A stretch of 64,000 bases of DNA. Origin: a bacterium (lineage in GTDB: Bacteria > Planctomycetota > Planctomycetia > Planctomycetales > Planctomycetaceae). The notes beneath the pieces were generated by a model, which saw only the letters and a program-made list of their open reading frames with translations, was not told the DNA's origin and searched no databases. The stretch lies in contig WGME01000017.1 in the NCBI GenBank assembly GCA_016125225.1, positions 124,001 through 188,000 on the forward strand, given 5' to 3'. The position numbers and the translations under genes were made by a program. Positions 54,994 to 64,000 of the stretch are shown here, piece after piece. How positions within the stretch are numbered: the stretch's first letter is position 1; each line of letters opens with the position of its first letter.

Positions 54994-55196
54994 GTTCAAT
55001 CGCTTTCCATATCAGGGACACTCGACTGCCACACTGGGCGGTCATCGCGCTGCCAACTCTCACTATTGATTATCAGGTTTCCATCGAAGCCTGTGGCTCC
55101 GCGGATGCTGATTCTGGTTAACGCAACAATCTCACCCCCAGAGCCAAGTCAAGTTCTGCTGGGAGAAATCGAATATCGGCGAAAACCGATGGTCGA

Positions 55197-56621
55197 TCAG
55201 GGTTGGCTGACCGGAATAGCGGTTTCTGTCGCATCGGCTGAAGCCGTTGGATGGCGTGCCTCGACCAATAAATGTGTCGCTGCCAGAACTAACGCTTCGC
55301 CTGAGCCCGGAGCACAACGAGTCGCCAGCCCTTCATACGCCCCTTCCGGATAGGCCCGGAGATTGGGGACATACCCAATCGAACGATTGGCCAGTTCATG
55401 AATCATGGTGAAGCGAAACGGTGAAGCCGCTTTAAGAGCCAGACCGAACTCTACGAACATTTCACCTGGAAGGCCCACCCAGGCCAGTTCATTTCCCAAG
55501 GCAATCACCTGGACCTCGGCCTGAAACCATTGCCGGCCGGGTTCGTTGTAGATCGTGACTTCACCATCGAAGAACTCTGGCTGATTGCCGTAACGGGCGG
55601 CCAGCATGGCTCCCTTTTCGCGAGGGAGATCGATCTCCACTGTTTGACGCAGGTAACGCAGAGAACTGGGTTCGACAGGAATCAGCTGGTCATAGGTGGT
55701 GATGACGGCCTGGGCCAAAGCTGTGCCGATGCGGGCCGATTCTTCGTGTCCTTTCACACGCCGTGGGCCTGCGGCGGCCATGAGATCGTAATGGTTGATG
55801 TTGCCCGCCGCTCCGATCGCGAAGAGGCTGAGCATGTCAGCGCCTCGCTCCTTCGCCAGCAACGCATGTAACGTGGCCGCAAAATCGGCCGTGGGTGCTG
55901 CTCCCCCATCGGTATCCAAGTGCAGAGAAAAATTGACAAGCGTCGCCTGGCTTGCACGCTGTGGTGAAACAAAATGGACAACGCCCACTTCGGGATCGGT
56001 CGGACCAGCCGGACGGACAATCTTGGCATGCAGTGAGGGATCGTCTTTGCCGGGGTTGGTCATCACGCTGCCATCCGCCATCAGATAACGGCGATTGAAG
56101 CTGATCGTGGTTTCGCGTCCAAATCCGGCACTAACCTGTGACGGCTCAAGTCGACGATCGGCCAGAATCACCGCATCGGCAATCTTCTGCGGTAGTGCAG
56201 CAATATAGGCCAAAGCCAGCTCGCGGGATTCAGGGGGAATCTTTCCCAGGAATCGTTCACGAATCTGTGGAGCGGTATGCGTATGCGTGGCCGAGATCAT
56301 GATGGCATCGGGCTGCAGGCTCGTCGCCACGACGATCCGTTGCCGGGCTTCGTCAAACATGTGGTTCGGCAGACTGGTGACATCGATGGCTGCGATGGCG
56401 GCCTTCTTTCCATCGACCTCCAGGACGATAGCACGAACACACAGCGGATCATGGGCCACCTCGGCGAGTTTCACAAACGGACGACTCTGCGGGGTCAGCA
56501 TGGGAGTCCCGACCGCCGGCGTGATGTCGATTACGGCGTGCCCTAGCTTCAGTTCTGCTGCAGCCAAACCGGCGAGGCTTGAATGCAGGACGCATACCAG
56601 ACCGCAGATCCGAAAAGTCAT
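55197..56621 (-). CDS. Exported neutral/alkaline ceramidase-like hydrolase
   Basis: The 474-residue product has a signal peptide (FRICGLVCVLHSSLAGLAAA) followed by the neutral/alkaline nonlysosomal ceramidase N-terminal domain: LKLGHAVIDITPAVGTPM, AIAAIDVTSLPNH, SATHTHTAPQIRERF (zinc-binding His) and AIGAAGNINHYDLM. It lacks the C-terminal Ig domain of full ceramidases, as usual for planctomycete paralogues, so the substrate may not be ceramide. The ATG at 56621 gives the signal peptide; GAAGAAGG lies upstream. Confidence 0.84.
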   Translation of the reverse strand: MTFRICGLVCVLHSSLAGLAAAELKLGHAVIDITPAVGTPMLTPQSRPFVKLAEVAHDPLCVRAIVLEVDGKKAAIAAIDVTSLPNHMFDEARQRIVVATSLQPDAIMISATHTHTAPQIRERFLGKIPPESRELALAYIAALPQKIADAVILADRRLEPSQVSAGFGRETTISFNRRYLMADGSVMTNPGKDDPSLHAKIVRPAGPTDPEVGVVHFVSPQRASQATLVNFSLHLDTDGGAAPTADFAATLHALLAKERGADMLSLFAIGAAGNINHYDLMAAAGPRRVKGHEESARIGTALAQAVITTYDQLIPVEPSSLRYLRQTVEIDLPREKGAMLAARYGNQPEFFDGEVTIYNEPGRQWFQAEVQVIALGNELAWVGLPGEMFVEFGLALKAASPFRFTMIHELANRSIGYVPNLRAYPEGAYEGLATRCAPGSGEALVLAATHLLVEARHPTASADATETAIPVSQP

Positions 56622-56689
56622 ACGAAGGCCTTCTTCCCGTTGTGTCAGGCGGGAGTTCAAAAATTCCAGTGGGACCGCAGATGGATGTC

Positions 56690-58126
56690 CTATTGTCCCG
56701 AGGTCGTAACAGGTTGATACAACCGTGCGAGTTCCTGTTGAAGTTCGCCGAGCTGGGCGGAAGCCGCGGGGGATTTGATCAGATTGGATAGTTCATAAGG
56801 ATCGGCATGGAGATCATAGAGCTCGTCCATTCCGGCTTGGTCCACGTAATGGATGTACTTCCAACTCCCCTTTCGCACCGCACGATAGCCCGCCTTGTGC
56901 ATGCGGGGAAAAACGGTGTCGCTGTAATACTCAATCAGGAAAGAGTCGCGCCAGCCTTCCACCTGCTGCCCCGACAGAATTGGTACCAGCGAATGGCCTT
57001 GAAAGCCGGGTGGAATCTTCGTGTGTGCGAACTCGGCAAATGTTGGTCCGAGATCGAGTGACAACACGATATCCGCAGGAAGTGAGCCCGCTTTCACCAA
57101 TCGTGGATACCGAAAGATCAAGGGAATGCGGATGCTCTCTTCATAGGCCAGCCGTCGCTCGACGCTGAGGCCGTGTTCCCCGTAAAAGTAGCCGTGGTCA
57201 CCCATCACCACGAACACGGTGTTATCAAGTTGGCCCGTTGCCTCAAGGGCCTCGCATAACTGGCCGACGCCTTCATCAACCGCGGCCAGCATCCGTAACC
57301 GATTCAGAATTGAGACATCACTGCTGACGGTTTCTGTGCCGAGCGGGGGCAACCCCGGAATGGTCTGCTGCAGGACGGGCTTATCCAGCGGCGGCACTCC
57401 GTAGTTGGGCCGTCGTGGAATCGTCACACCTTGATAGAGCTCTTTGTGTCGATCCGCCGGAATAAAGTTGGAAGCCGTGGGATCAGATAGCTTCCCATCA
57501 GCCGCCTGGGCGGTTTCAGGGTGGATCGCCTTGTGCGAAAGATAGAGCAAAAACGGTTGTTCGTGCGGTTGCAGGACGAATTCCACACTTTTCTCGGTCA
57601 GCACATCGGTTACATAGCCGACGGTCTGACGGATGGTGCCATTGTCGTTCACGACAGAATCATGAGATGTTCCCTGCCCCTGCAAGGCATACCAGCGATG
57701 GAACCCCGGACGGGCCGTGTTGTCATTCCCCATGTGCCACTTGCCGAAGAACGACGTTTCGTAACCGGCCTGTTGCAGCACCATGGGAAACGTCGGTAAG
57801 CGGTGACTTTGGGGGCCTCGTTCCGTGTTATCAATAATCCCATGCCGATGTGCGTACTGGCTGGTCAGGATACTCGCGCGGCTTGGTGAACAAAGAGGAG
57901 TCGTGACGAAGGCATTCGTGAACCGGGCCCCTTCCCGTGCCAACCGATCGATGTGCGGCGTCTGGGCAAAGGGATGCCCTGCCACACCGAGATCATCCCA
58001 GCGCAGATCATCCACAATGACCAGAACGATGTTGGGGCGAGCCTGCGAATCGGCGGAGAGACAGCGGGACTCTGTCAGCAACAGTCCGATAACGAGACAG
58101 ACACACGCAAACCGCATTAGTCTCAT
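56690..58126 (-). CDS. Exported sulfatase
   Basis: The 478-residue product has a signal peptide (FACVCLVIGLLLTESRCLSA) and a complete sulfatase: PNIVLVIVDDLRWDD with metal ligands D39-D40, and TTPLCSPSRASILTSQ where C79-x-P81-x-R83 is the formylglycine motif. The GKWHMGN and MGDHGYFYGEHGL motifs are present. It hydrolyses sulfate esters, probably on polysaccharides. The ATG at 58126 starts the signal peptide; upstream frame to 58312 overlaps the phosphoesterase gene and is not coding. Confidence 0.92.
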   Translation of the reverse strand: MRLMRFACVCLVIGLLLTESRCLSADSQARPNIVLVIVDDLRWDDLGVAGHPFAQTPHIDRLAREGARFTNAFVTTPLCSPSRASILTSQYAHRHGIIDNTERGPQSHRLPTFPMVLQQAGYETSFFGKWHMGNDNTARPGFHRWYALQGQGTSHDSVVNDNGTIRQTVGYVTDVLTEKSVEFVLQPHEQPFLLYLSHKAIHPETAQAADGKLSDPTASNFIPADRHKELYQGVTIPRRPNYGVPPLDKPVLQQTIPGLPPLGTETVSSDVSILNRLRMLAAVDEGVGQLCEALEATGQLDNTVFVVMGDHGYFYGEHGLSVERRLAYEESIRIPLIFRYPRLVKAGSLPADIVLSLDLGPTFAEFAHTKIPPGFQGHSLVPILSGQQVEGWRDSFLIEYYSDTVFPRMHKAGYRAVRKGSWKYIHYVDQAGMDELYDLHADPYELSNLIKSPAASAQLGELQQELARLYQPVTTSGQ

Positions 58127-58194
58127 TTCATTTCGTCTTGATCGAGCGTTCGTGACCAATCGTGAACCTCTTTGACAATTCGCCGTACTCGTGA

Positions 58195-59169
58195 TCACGA
58201 AGCCGTTGCCGCCATCCAACCGTAGGGAACGTACCGAAGATCGTGCCCGCCGTCGGCATAGAGGTCGAGCAGGGCGTACCCTTCGGCGTAACCATCGTTG
58301 ACTCCGCGCCACCAGTTCCCGCAGACTGCACCATTGCAGTAATAGGTGACGTTTTTCAGCTCAATCCGCTCGCAGCGATGGAGATGTCCGGACAGGCACA
58401 ATTTGATGTTCGGGAACTGCGTAAACAGCTCCACCAGCTTGAGAGAATCCGCATGTAGATGCGAGGCTTTGACCGTGCTGTCATCATGGATCGAAGCACG
58501 GGATGCGAGATGATTGACCACGGCCGAACAGATGGGAATGTGGCTCCAGATCAGCACGGGTGTGGTGGCGGGAACGCTGGCAAGATCCTGCTGCAGCCAA
58601 GCGTATTGGCCGTCATCCAGAAACGCCGAGAAGGTATCGAAGTAGGTTGAGGGCTGAACGCTGTCGAGGGCGATAAAGTGCCAGCCGGCCTGATCGAAAC
58701 TGTAGTATGGCCGATCCAGCCCGAGGATGTCACAGGCCCAACGTTTGCCGTGCTGGGGTTCTGTGCCAGTCGTTTGTGATTTCTTCAGGTCCCAGCCCCA
58801 GATGTCGTGATTGCCCAGGCATGCGCGGATGGGAATGCCATTCTCCTGCTTCAGTACGCTTTGCCACAAATCCCATTGGCGGGCCGTCCGTTCCTTCGGC
58901 TGTCGAAATCCATCCATGATGTGATCCCCCCCCGTGAGGATCAGGTCAGGACGATGCTCCATCGCATTGACGTTCTGCAGACATTGGGCAAAACCGCGCG
59001 CGGCTTCTAATTCGGGTTGAATGTGGATGTCCGTCAGATGAGCGACGCGTAAGGCTGGCTGTTGTGTCGTCGAGTCGGCCAGAACTTGCCTGGGCCGCCA
59101 CAGCCCGGCCAAGGCTGCGATTCCCCCCGCACTCAGAATCTCACGCCGATTCCAGCCTCCACTGATCAT
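58195..59169 (-). CDS. Exported calcineurin-like metallophosphoesterase
   Basis: The 324-residue product has a twin-arginine-like leader (WNRREILSAGGIAALAGLWRP) and all metal motifs of the calcineurin-like superfamily: HLTDIHIQ, TGGDHIMD, CLGNHDIWG, WSHIPI and LSGHLHRCE. It is periplasmic by its leader. It lies 68 bases upstream of the sulfatase on the same strand, so both are likely co-transcribed. Confidence 0.88.
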   Translation of the reverse strand: MISGGWNRREILSAGGIAALAGLWRPRQVLADSTTQQPALRVAHLTDIHIQPELEAARGFAQCLQNVNAMEHRPDLILTGGDHIMDGFRQPKERTARQWDLWQSVLKQENGIPIRACLGNHDIWGWDLKKSQTTGTEPQHGKRWACDILGLDRPYYSFDQAGWHFIALDSVQPSTYFDTFSAFLDDGQYAWLQQDLASVPATTPVLIWSHIPICSAVVNHLASRASIHDDSTVKASHLHADSLKLVELFTQFPNIKLCLSGHLHRCERIELKNVTYYCNGAVCGNWWRGVNDGYAEGYALLDLYADGGHDLRYVPYGWMAATAS

Positions 59170-59300
59170 TGCACAATCTCCATGAGCCTCAACGATTTCG
59201 ATGTTCCTGGGAACGGAAGCACCACACGAAGCCTCCGATTTGTTCCCCTGTTTCGAGGAACTACCTTAGTCGATGAGGCATCCATTCCGAAGCGGATGAA

Positions 59301-60287
59301 TCAGAATTCGCCCATAACCTCACCATCTTGAGTCGCCCCGGCGGAACGCCAGATGTTGAGATCGATGGAATTCGTAAAGAAGCGGACGGAACCATCGCAC
59401 AACAGGGAATTCACCCCACCGGTATGCCGACTCCGCGAGGCCCGCTGCATGTAGCTGAACTGGTTTGTCTGTGCACAGGGAGGATTCTGGGAATTGGTAA
59501 ATGTGATGGTCCCCGTGGGAACCGGTGGCACACAGTAATTCGTATTTTCCCAGTCGGTAATTGGCGAGTTGGGTGTGTTCTGCGTCGTGAAGTATCCACC
59601 ATCAGCATACCCCATGATGCGGCCGCGGAGATCGGCCCGCTTAACACCATCGAAGCCGGACCCCTGAATCAACTCGCTGACCATGACGGTGCTGGTCATT
59701 CCGTCCGTGATCAGTCGGAAATTCACTGCTCCTCGATTGGGCCGATTAGTCACGGAGGCAGAAGCATCCGTCTGCACGTTGCCGAAGGGGGCTCCTTTGA
59801 ATTCCACGCCCGTATAGGAAATCTGCTGATTCAGCGAGGCGTTGCCGTAGTTGGCGGCATAGTTGTGATGAGGGATTTCGGGGGCTGTCGGCGAAGTCAC
59901 ATTCGTGCGAGGCGTATCAGATGGGCAGGAGTAGATGCCGATTCGCGTCTGGGCCACCGCCAGATTGGGCGCCGTCGAGTAAGTTCGGCCGCTGGCTCCG
60001 CTATTGAAATCCCAGGTGTTGTAAATGGTGCTCAGCTCTAACTGCGGAAGGATATACAAGGCCCAGGTCGCATACAGTGTGCTGCGGTTGCCAGGCGGCA
60101 GACAATTGTGAGTGTCGTGGTAATTGTGCATGGCGAGACCAATCTGCTTGAGATTGTTCACACACTGCATGCGCCGCGCCGCCTCACGTGCCTGCTGAAC
60201 GGCAGGCAACAACATCGCGATCAGAATGCCAATAATGGCAATCACAACCAGCAATTCAATCAGCGTGAAAGCCGACCGGGATTTCAT
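59301..60287 (-). CDS. DUF1559 pilin-like protein
   Basis: The 328-residue product begins with a type IV pilin-like leader ([57 protein letters not shown]), the strongest single marker of Planctomycetota. The DUF1559 domain ends with the [17 protein letters not shown] motif. Its role is unknown but these prepilin-type proteins are thought to reach the cell surface. The ATG at 60287 is chosen because residues before it precede the leader. It is followed upstream by a lipoprotein gene, its usual partner. Confidence 0.93.
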   Translation of the reverse strand: MKSRSAFTLIELLVVIAIIGILIAMLLPAVQQAREAARRMQCVNNLKQIGLAMHNYHDTHNCLPPGNRSTLYATWALYILPQLELSTIYNTWDFNSGASGRTYSTAPNLAVAQTRIGIYSCPSDTPRTNVTSPTAPEIPHHNYAANYGNASLNQQISYTGVEFKGAPFGNVQTDASASVTNRPNRGAVNFRLITDGMTSTVMVSELIQGSGFDGVKRADLRGRIMGYADGGYFTTQNTPNSPITDWENTNYCVPPVPTGTITFTNSQNPPCAQTNQFSYMQRASRSRHTGGVNSLLCDGSVRFFTNSIDLNIWRSAGATQDGEVMGEF

Positions 60288-60453
60288 GAATGCATACCTT
60301 TCTGTGGACTTGTTTTTCTGCAATTCGATGGAAAACAGTCTGACGAGAAAGCGCTGTTCGGGTTTTGTCTAAGGGGCCGATTGCTGAGGCTTGCAAAGAT
60401 GGATCAATGTTGTGCTGGCCAATGTATTCCTGAGTCCTATCCAGCTCCCGGGA

Positions 60454-60930
60454 CTATTTTCGCCGAGGAGGGCTAGGGTTCATCTTCAAATGAAACGCGA
60501 AAGAATTCTCTGCATTGGATTCGAGGTTGGCTTCCAGTTGTGACTTCACGTTATACATTTCAGGTAGAGGTTTCAGCGTGGGTGCTCGACTTAGTTTGTC
60601 GGCAATCGCCGCCCCTTCCGGCGTCTGGGGATCGACACCGTCGGGCAAGTCGGACACATCATCGCGGACGATGCAAACGCGATAGCGCCCCGGGACCGCA
60701 CCGGCATGAGATTCCACTTGAAAACTGCCATTCTGGATGATGGCAGAGGCCTGCGTCGGCTGCTTTTCCATCGGCTCAAGATAGAGAAAGCCTGCCGGTA
60801 ACGGCTCGCCATCCAACGTCACCTCGCCTGAGAACCCGACACGGTCATACGGATCACTGGGGCGGCTGCATCCCGCGATCATACAGAGAGCGAGCACGCA
60901 GACATTTCCATAGAGATATCGCCAGTTCAT
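60454..60930 (-). CDS. Lipoprotein, DUF1559-associated
   Basis: The 158-residue product has a lipobox (VLALCMIAGCSRP). The mature part (VGFSGEVTLDGEPLPAGFLYLEPMEKQPTQASAIIQNGSFQVESHAGAVPGRYRVCIV) is a carboxypeptidase-regulatory-like beta-sandwich seen in small planctomycete lipoproteins that almost always sit next to a DUF1559 gene, as here (166 bases apart, same strand). Confidence 0.85.
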   Translation of the reverse strand: MNWRYLYGNVCVLALCMIAGCSRPSDPYDRVGFSGEVTLDGEPLPAGFLYLEPMEKQPTQASAIIQNGSFQVESHAGAVPGRYRVCIVRDDVSDLPDGVDPQTPEGAAIADKLSRAPTLKPLPEMYNVKSQLEANLESNAENSFAFHLKMNPSPPRRK

Positions 60931-61248
60931 TCCACGTTGGCTCCCACTGCCGGACAGTCGACATCGTGACCACGAAACTAGCGAATGTCATTCCGCTTTC
61001 TGCCAGGCATTCGCTGTGTTGTTTCTATAGGTGATTTCCGAAAGATTTCGAGAGTTAACGCGAAAAGCTGCGAGTTCGCGCGTTCTTCATAACTCCCCAG
61101 AAACTGTCCAGTCGATGGCTGAACAACGTGTCCATTCACCCCTCAAAACTGCGCAACATTGATGAGATTATGGGCATGCACAGGTTGAAACCCGTCAGCT
61201 CGATGATGATCCAACGGCTTGTACAGATCAGCAGTGTGATGGCAGCGG
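60931..61248. other. Intergenic region upstream of the DUF1559 operon
   Basis: About 320 bases separate the lipoprotein start from the FecR/LamG stop, both on the minus strand. No gene is seen. A small inverted repeat CGCGAA...TTCGCG occurs near 61060-61080. The promoter of the lipoprotein/DUF1559 pair must lie here. Confidence 0.45.
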
Positions 61249-62712
61249 CTACAGATAGGGATTGCCGGTTTCAAACATCGTTCGAATCTCGTCGTGGCTG
61301 AGAGCACGCCCCAACAGAACGAACTCATCCATCCGACCGCTGAGGCGTTGAACTCCCGTCCGTGGACTGCCAATCACCAGACGCTGGATTGCCAGTTGAT
61401 GGGTCTTAGCAAATGCCCCCTGATTCACAAGTACGCCATTGACAAACAGCGATGCCCGCCCGTGCTCCGCATCGTACACGGCCGCCAGATGGATCCAACG
61501 ATCCTGTTCGCTTTCAGGCGTTTCGCGAGTCGCAACGGCTTTCGATCGTACAGGCGTGCCGCTGAGCAACAACTGCGGGACCCCTTCGCGATCAATCGTC
61601 CATTGCAGGCTGTGCTTGATTTCCCCCTTGGCATTTGTCGCCAGCAACAGAGAGTGTGGAGTGTCTTCAAGCTGGTTTAAGCGGACCCAGGCCGCCATCG
61701 TCAATTGCGTCCAACGTCCCACCTGTGGCAGGGTGATCCGCAGATAATCCGTCGCTTGATTGAACTCGGCGGCTCGGGATCCAGGCCAACGTCCTTGCAC
61801 GGAGTCAAACATTCCCTCGGGCAGTTCTGGTGATTCAAAATCCAGAATGGCCACGAATGACGGGTCTTCGCGGAGACGCCCTAATTCTGTTTCCGCCTTC
61901 AATGGTTGACCGGCTGACAATGCCGCATGCAGAGGGCGGACTTCTTCCGGGCGGATAAACGCCGCAGACCGCAAGTTACGCGTCGATCCTGCGCCGGATT
62001 TCAAGCGAAACGCTTCCCCTGAATGCAGATTCTTGCGCTGACCACCATTCGACGCCTGTGCGATCACTTCTCCTTGAAAAACGTGGATCTCGGCTTCCGC
62101 CCGCTGGGGCACATCGACGCCAAACTTCGTGCCTAGATCCACCGCTTCACCGGACGGGGTCACCACTGTAAATTTTCGGGCGGAAGGCGGAATATCTGCT
62201 GCCAGCCGACCACGTACCAGATTGAGTCGCATAGGGGAATCGAAGCGGAACGTCGCCGGTGCTTCAATCACCACGCGCGCGGAAGTAGCCGTGAGCAGTT
62301 CCACCGTTCCGCCAGCGATTTCAATCCATTCGCTTCGCAGTTCTGTACCTCCGGGTAGCTCCCGGACACCGGTGCCATTCTCGACTGTGGCAAAGACGCG
62401 ATTGCTCTGCACTGTCCACCACTGATAACCCAGCATGATCGCCAGGCAAAGCCCCAACGTCACCAGAAAGCCTTTTCGGGGTAAGGCTGGCAATAATCGA
62501 CGCCGGGAGATGACGATGGGTTGCGGATGCGCCGCCGCCCATTCGGCCGCGACGGATTCCAGCGCCGATTCCAGATTCAACAGTGTAATAAACTCGTGCC
62601 GGGCGGCTTCACTGTTCCGCAATTCACCGCAAAGCTCTTCCACTTCCAGCGAAGTCGCCACACCATCGGAATAGCGTTGCATCAGCTCCTGAAATCGGAA
62701 TCGGGGGGTCAT
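61249..62712 (-). CDS. FecR-domain membrane protein with LamG-like domain
   Basis: The 487-residue product starts with an anti-sigma-like cytoplasmic part (residues 1-75, RFRFQELMQRYSDGVATSLEVEELCGEL), one membrane segment (GFLVTLGLCLAIMLGYQWW), a FecR domain (about 100-240, TATSARVVIEAPATFRFDSPMRLNLVRGRLAADIPPSARKFTVVTPSGEAVDLGTKFGVDV), and a C-terminal LamG/concanavalin-like domain (about 320-480). Its ATG overlaps the ECF sigma factor stop. The pair is probably a sigma/anti-sigma or signal-sensing module. Confidence 0.87.
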   Translation of the reverse strand: MTPRFRFQELMQRYSDGVATSLEVEELCGELRNSEAARHEFITLLNLESALESVAAEWAAAHPQPIVISRRRLLPALPRKGFLVTLGLCLAIMLGYQWWTVQSNRVFATVENGTGVRELPGGTELRSEWIEIAGGTVELLTATSARVVIEAPATFRFDSPMRLNLVRGRLAADIPPSARKFTVVTPSGEAVDLGTKFGVDVPQRAEAEIHVFQGEVIAQASNGGQRKNLHSGEAFRLKSGAGSTRNLRSAAFIRPEEVRPLHAALSAGQPLKAETELGRLREDPSFVAILDFESPELPEGMFDSVQGRWPGSRAAEFNQATDYLRITLPQVGRWTQLTMAAWVRLNQLEDTPHSLLLATNAKGEIKHSLQWTIDREGVPQLLLSGTPVRSKAVATRETPESEQDRWIHLAAVYDAEHGRASLFVNGVLVNQGAFAKTHQLAIQRLVIGSPRTGVQRLSGRMDEFVLLGRALSHDEIRTMFETGNPYL

Positions 62713-63245
62713 TGAACCACTTCCTTGGCTAATTGGCGGCGGATGCACTCCGACAGCATGCTCCGCATGCGGTACAGCCACTGATAGAACCCGCGCACCG
62801 AACGACCACTCATCGCAGCCACATCCTGAATTTCCACATGGGGCTGGTAGGCCATGGCGAGGAGTTCCTGATCTTTCGCCGGCACCTTTTTAAAGCACTG
62901 GTCGAGCAGTTCCCGCTCTTTCTCCAGTTGCCCATCGGTCTCTTCGGACTTTTCAGCGATCAACTCAATGACATCGCTCGCGAGGACATGCCGGTTGCGA
63001 CTCATATCCCGCAGCCGGGACAACGCCTTCAGACGCGCGATTCCGTAGGCCCAGGAACGAAAACTGCCCTCCGGCTGAAAATCATCAAACCGTTCCCAGA
63101 GGACAATCGCTACTTCCTGCAGCACATCGTCCGCATCGGTTCGTGAAGGAACCAGTTTGCGCACGAACGCCCGGATCGCTGGTTCATGCGACGTGAAGAG
63201 CCGAAGGAAGCGTTGATAACGCTCTGGTGACTGCTGATCGGTCAT
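62709..63245 (-). CDS. ECF RNA polymerase sigma factor
   Basis: The 178-residue product has sigma region 2 ([46 protein letters not shown]) and region 4 ([44 protein letters not shown]), typical of the planctomycete ECF group linked to FecR proteins. I chose the ATG at 63245, giving a normal length. It is translationally coupled to the FecR/LamG gene downstream. Target promoters are not in evidence here. Confidence 0.9.
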   Translation of the reverse strand: MTDQQSPERYQRFLRLFTSHEPAIRAFVRKLVPSRTDADDVLQEVAIVLWERFDDFQPEGSFRSWAYGIARLKALSRLRDMSRNRHVLASDVIELIAEKSEETDGQLEKERELLDQCFKKVPAKDQELLAMAYQPHVEIQDVAAMSGRSVRGFYQWLYRMRSMLSECIRRQLAKEVVQ

Positions 63246-63619
63246 GGATACCTGGCAAAATCCACGATGTCTCAAAGCAGTTTCCACAGGCAGGCGCAAG
63301 TTAACAATAATTCCCGGAAGAATTCGCATCCCGGGTGCATCTCAGTCGCCGACTTATGGGCATGCGATCACTATGCTTCGCAGTGATTTCGCGACTCGCC
63401 GCCCGCTGGCAAACAGCGCCCCAAGCAATACAAGGGAGAGTCGCCAGCGCGACTGCCAACCCAGGCTCCCGCCAGATACGAAACGTGCTCTTCCCACTCC
63501 CGCAGCCACTGTTACGAAGCCTTCGTGGCGGTTCTCTGATGTCGTCTAGCAACATCAGTCTGCCTTAAGAGCCACATTCCTTACGAGACAATTCTCCGAA
63601 CACAAAACGACGCATTTTT
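63246..63619. other. Intergenic region, no supported gene
   Basis: About 370 bases upstream of the sigma factor and downstream of the transposase remnant. An 84-codon frame on the minus strand (63301-63555) has a hydrophobic patch but no recognisable family or start signal. The outer end of the insertion element should lie near 63560-63620 but I could not define an inverted repeat. Confidence 0.4.
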
Positions 63620-64000
63620 TCAGAAAGCGCAGATGAAGGTCAGGACAGTTTTAATGCTGGCAGGGAAGTTGGTCGCCCGTTTGTCGTAGCAGCTGGCGAT
63701 GTCGCGAACTGTTTTAGCTGGTTAATCAGACGTTCGTCACGATTCCGTTGACGGTAGGATTCCGCCAGTACCGTCCACGGCTCGATACACGTCGAGCCAC
63801 TTGGGATCTGGACCGCCACCAGAGCCTTTAACACCTGCCGACGGAGGCAATGGCTGTCGTATCCTTCGCCGGCCACAACCTCGTCTATCTTGGAAATAAG
63901 CTGCTGAGCCGTCTGGAGCAGTTCGAGAAACTGCGGTGCATCGCTCGCTTGTCCGGGGGCGAGTTCCACCGCGACAGCGGTCTTTTATCGGTACGGCCAA
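63620..64000 (-). pseudogene. IS5-family transposase, frame-disrupted and cut by the window edge
   Basis: The minus strand encodes the C-terminal DDE region: VAVELAPGQASDAPQFLELL, then VVAGEGYDSHCLRRQVLK and the characteristic YRQRNRDERLINQLKQF, where the catalytic E of the family's RNxxERxxxxLK motif is kept. Just after KQF the frame shifts (one base missing near 63705) and the expected RDIASCYDKRATNF tail continues in another frame to a TGA at 63620-63622. A TAA also interrupts the frame near 63981-63985. It is therefore probably inactive. Confidence 0.8.

Overview
The window reads as chromosomal DNA of a planctomycete, most likely order Planctomycetales. The lineage markers are a DUF1559 pilin-like protein, several twin-arginine-exported Gfo/Idh/MocA oxidoreductases, DUF1080, exported sulfatases, a FecR/LamG membrane protein next to an ECF sigma factor, a BRCT/TPR protein and long secreted proteins of unknown function. 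Most genes have GC-rich codons. Many genes in a run overlap as ATGA, and starts are often weakly marked, so several starts below were chosen from signal peptides or Shine-Dalgarno motifs.

Layout. 363-6348: a DAB-type inorganic carbon uptake operon (DabA plus two proton-channel-like membrane subunits). 6463-10642: small exported proteins and a sulfatase-fold protein that has lost the catalytic motif. 10658-17596: a divergent Tad/Flp pilus locus with an Flp pilin, three TadE/TadG-like proteins, a secretin, lipoproteins, a TPR protein and an unlisted 58-residue membrane protein. 17814-28234: exported housekeeping-type planctomycete genes (carboxypeptidase-regulatory-like, prenyltransferase-like, LRR lipoprotein, two oxidoreductases, NHL protein), tRNA-Val(GAC) and a BRCT/TPR protein. 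28440-29321: Ku. 29774-50296: a complete type I-B CRISPR-Cas locus. 50297-51785: gene remnants at the edge of the CRISPR array. 51815-63245: sugar- and sulfate-ester-type catabolic genes, a DUF1559 protein, FecR/LamG and an ECF sigma factor. 63620-64000: a frame-disrupted IS5-type transposase.

The CRISPR-Cas locus is the main system. The order is WYL regulator, cas6, cas8b1 (cst1), cas7 (cst2/devR), cas5, cas3 (HD plus helicase), a stand-alone HNH-repeat-type DNA-binding protein, cas1, cas2, cas4, leader, array. The array has 122 repeat units of 37 nt on an unbroken 71-76 nt period, including one badly decayed unit in the middle, and 121 spacers. Its transcription runs away from cas4: the leader lies at 41152-41401 and repeats end in ACTGAAAC, the usual 5' handle. 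Unusual points are the embedded HNH-repeat protein, a roughly 90-residue insertion in Cas1, a cas1-cas2-cas4 order, paired-hairpin repeat elements at two cas gene junctions and near Ku, a GC trough spanning the cas8/cas7 junction, and a truncated prenyltransferase-type gene starting directly after the last repeat.

No whole new system could be proven from sequence alone. The strongest candidates for undescribed biology are the HNH-repeat protein inside the cas operon, the inserted Cas1, the paired-hairpin element and the degenerate sulfatase.
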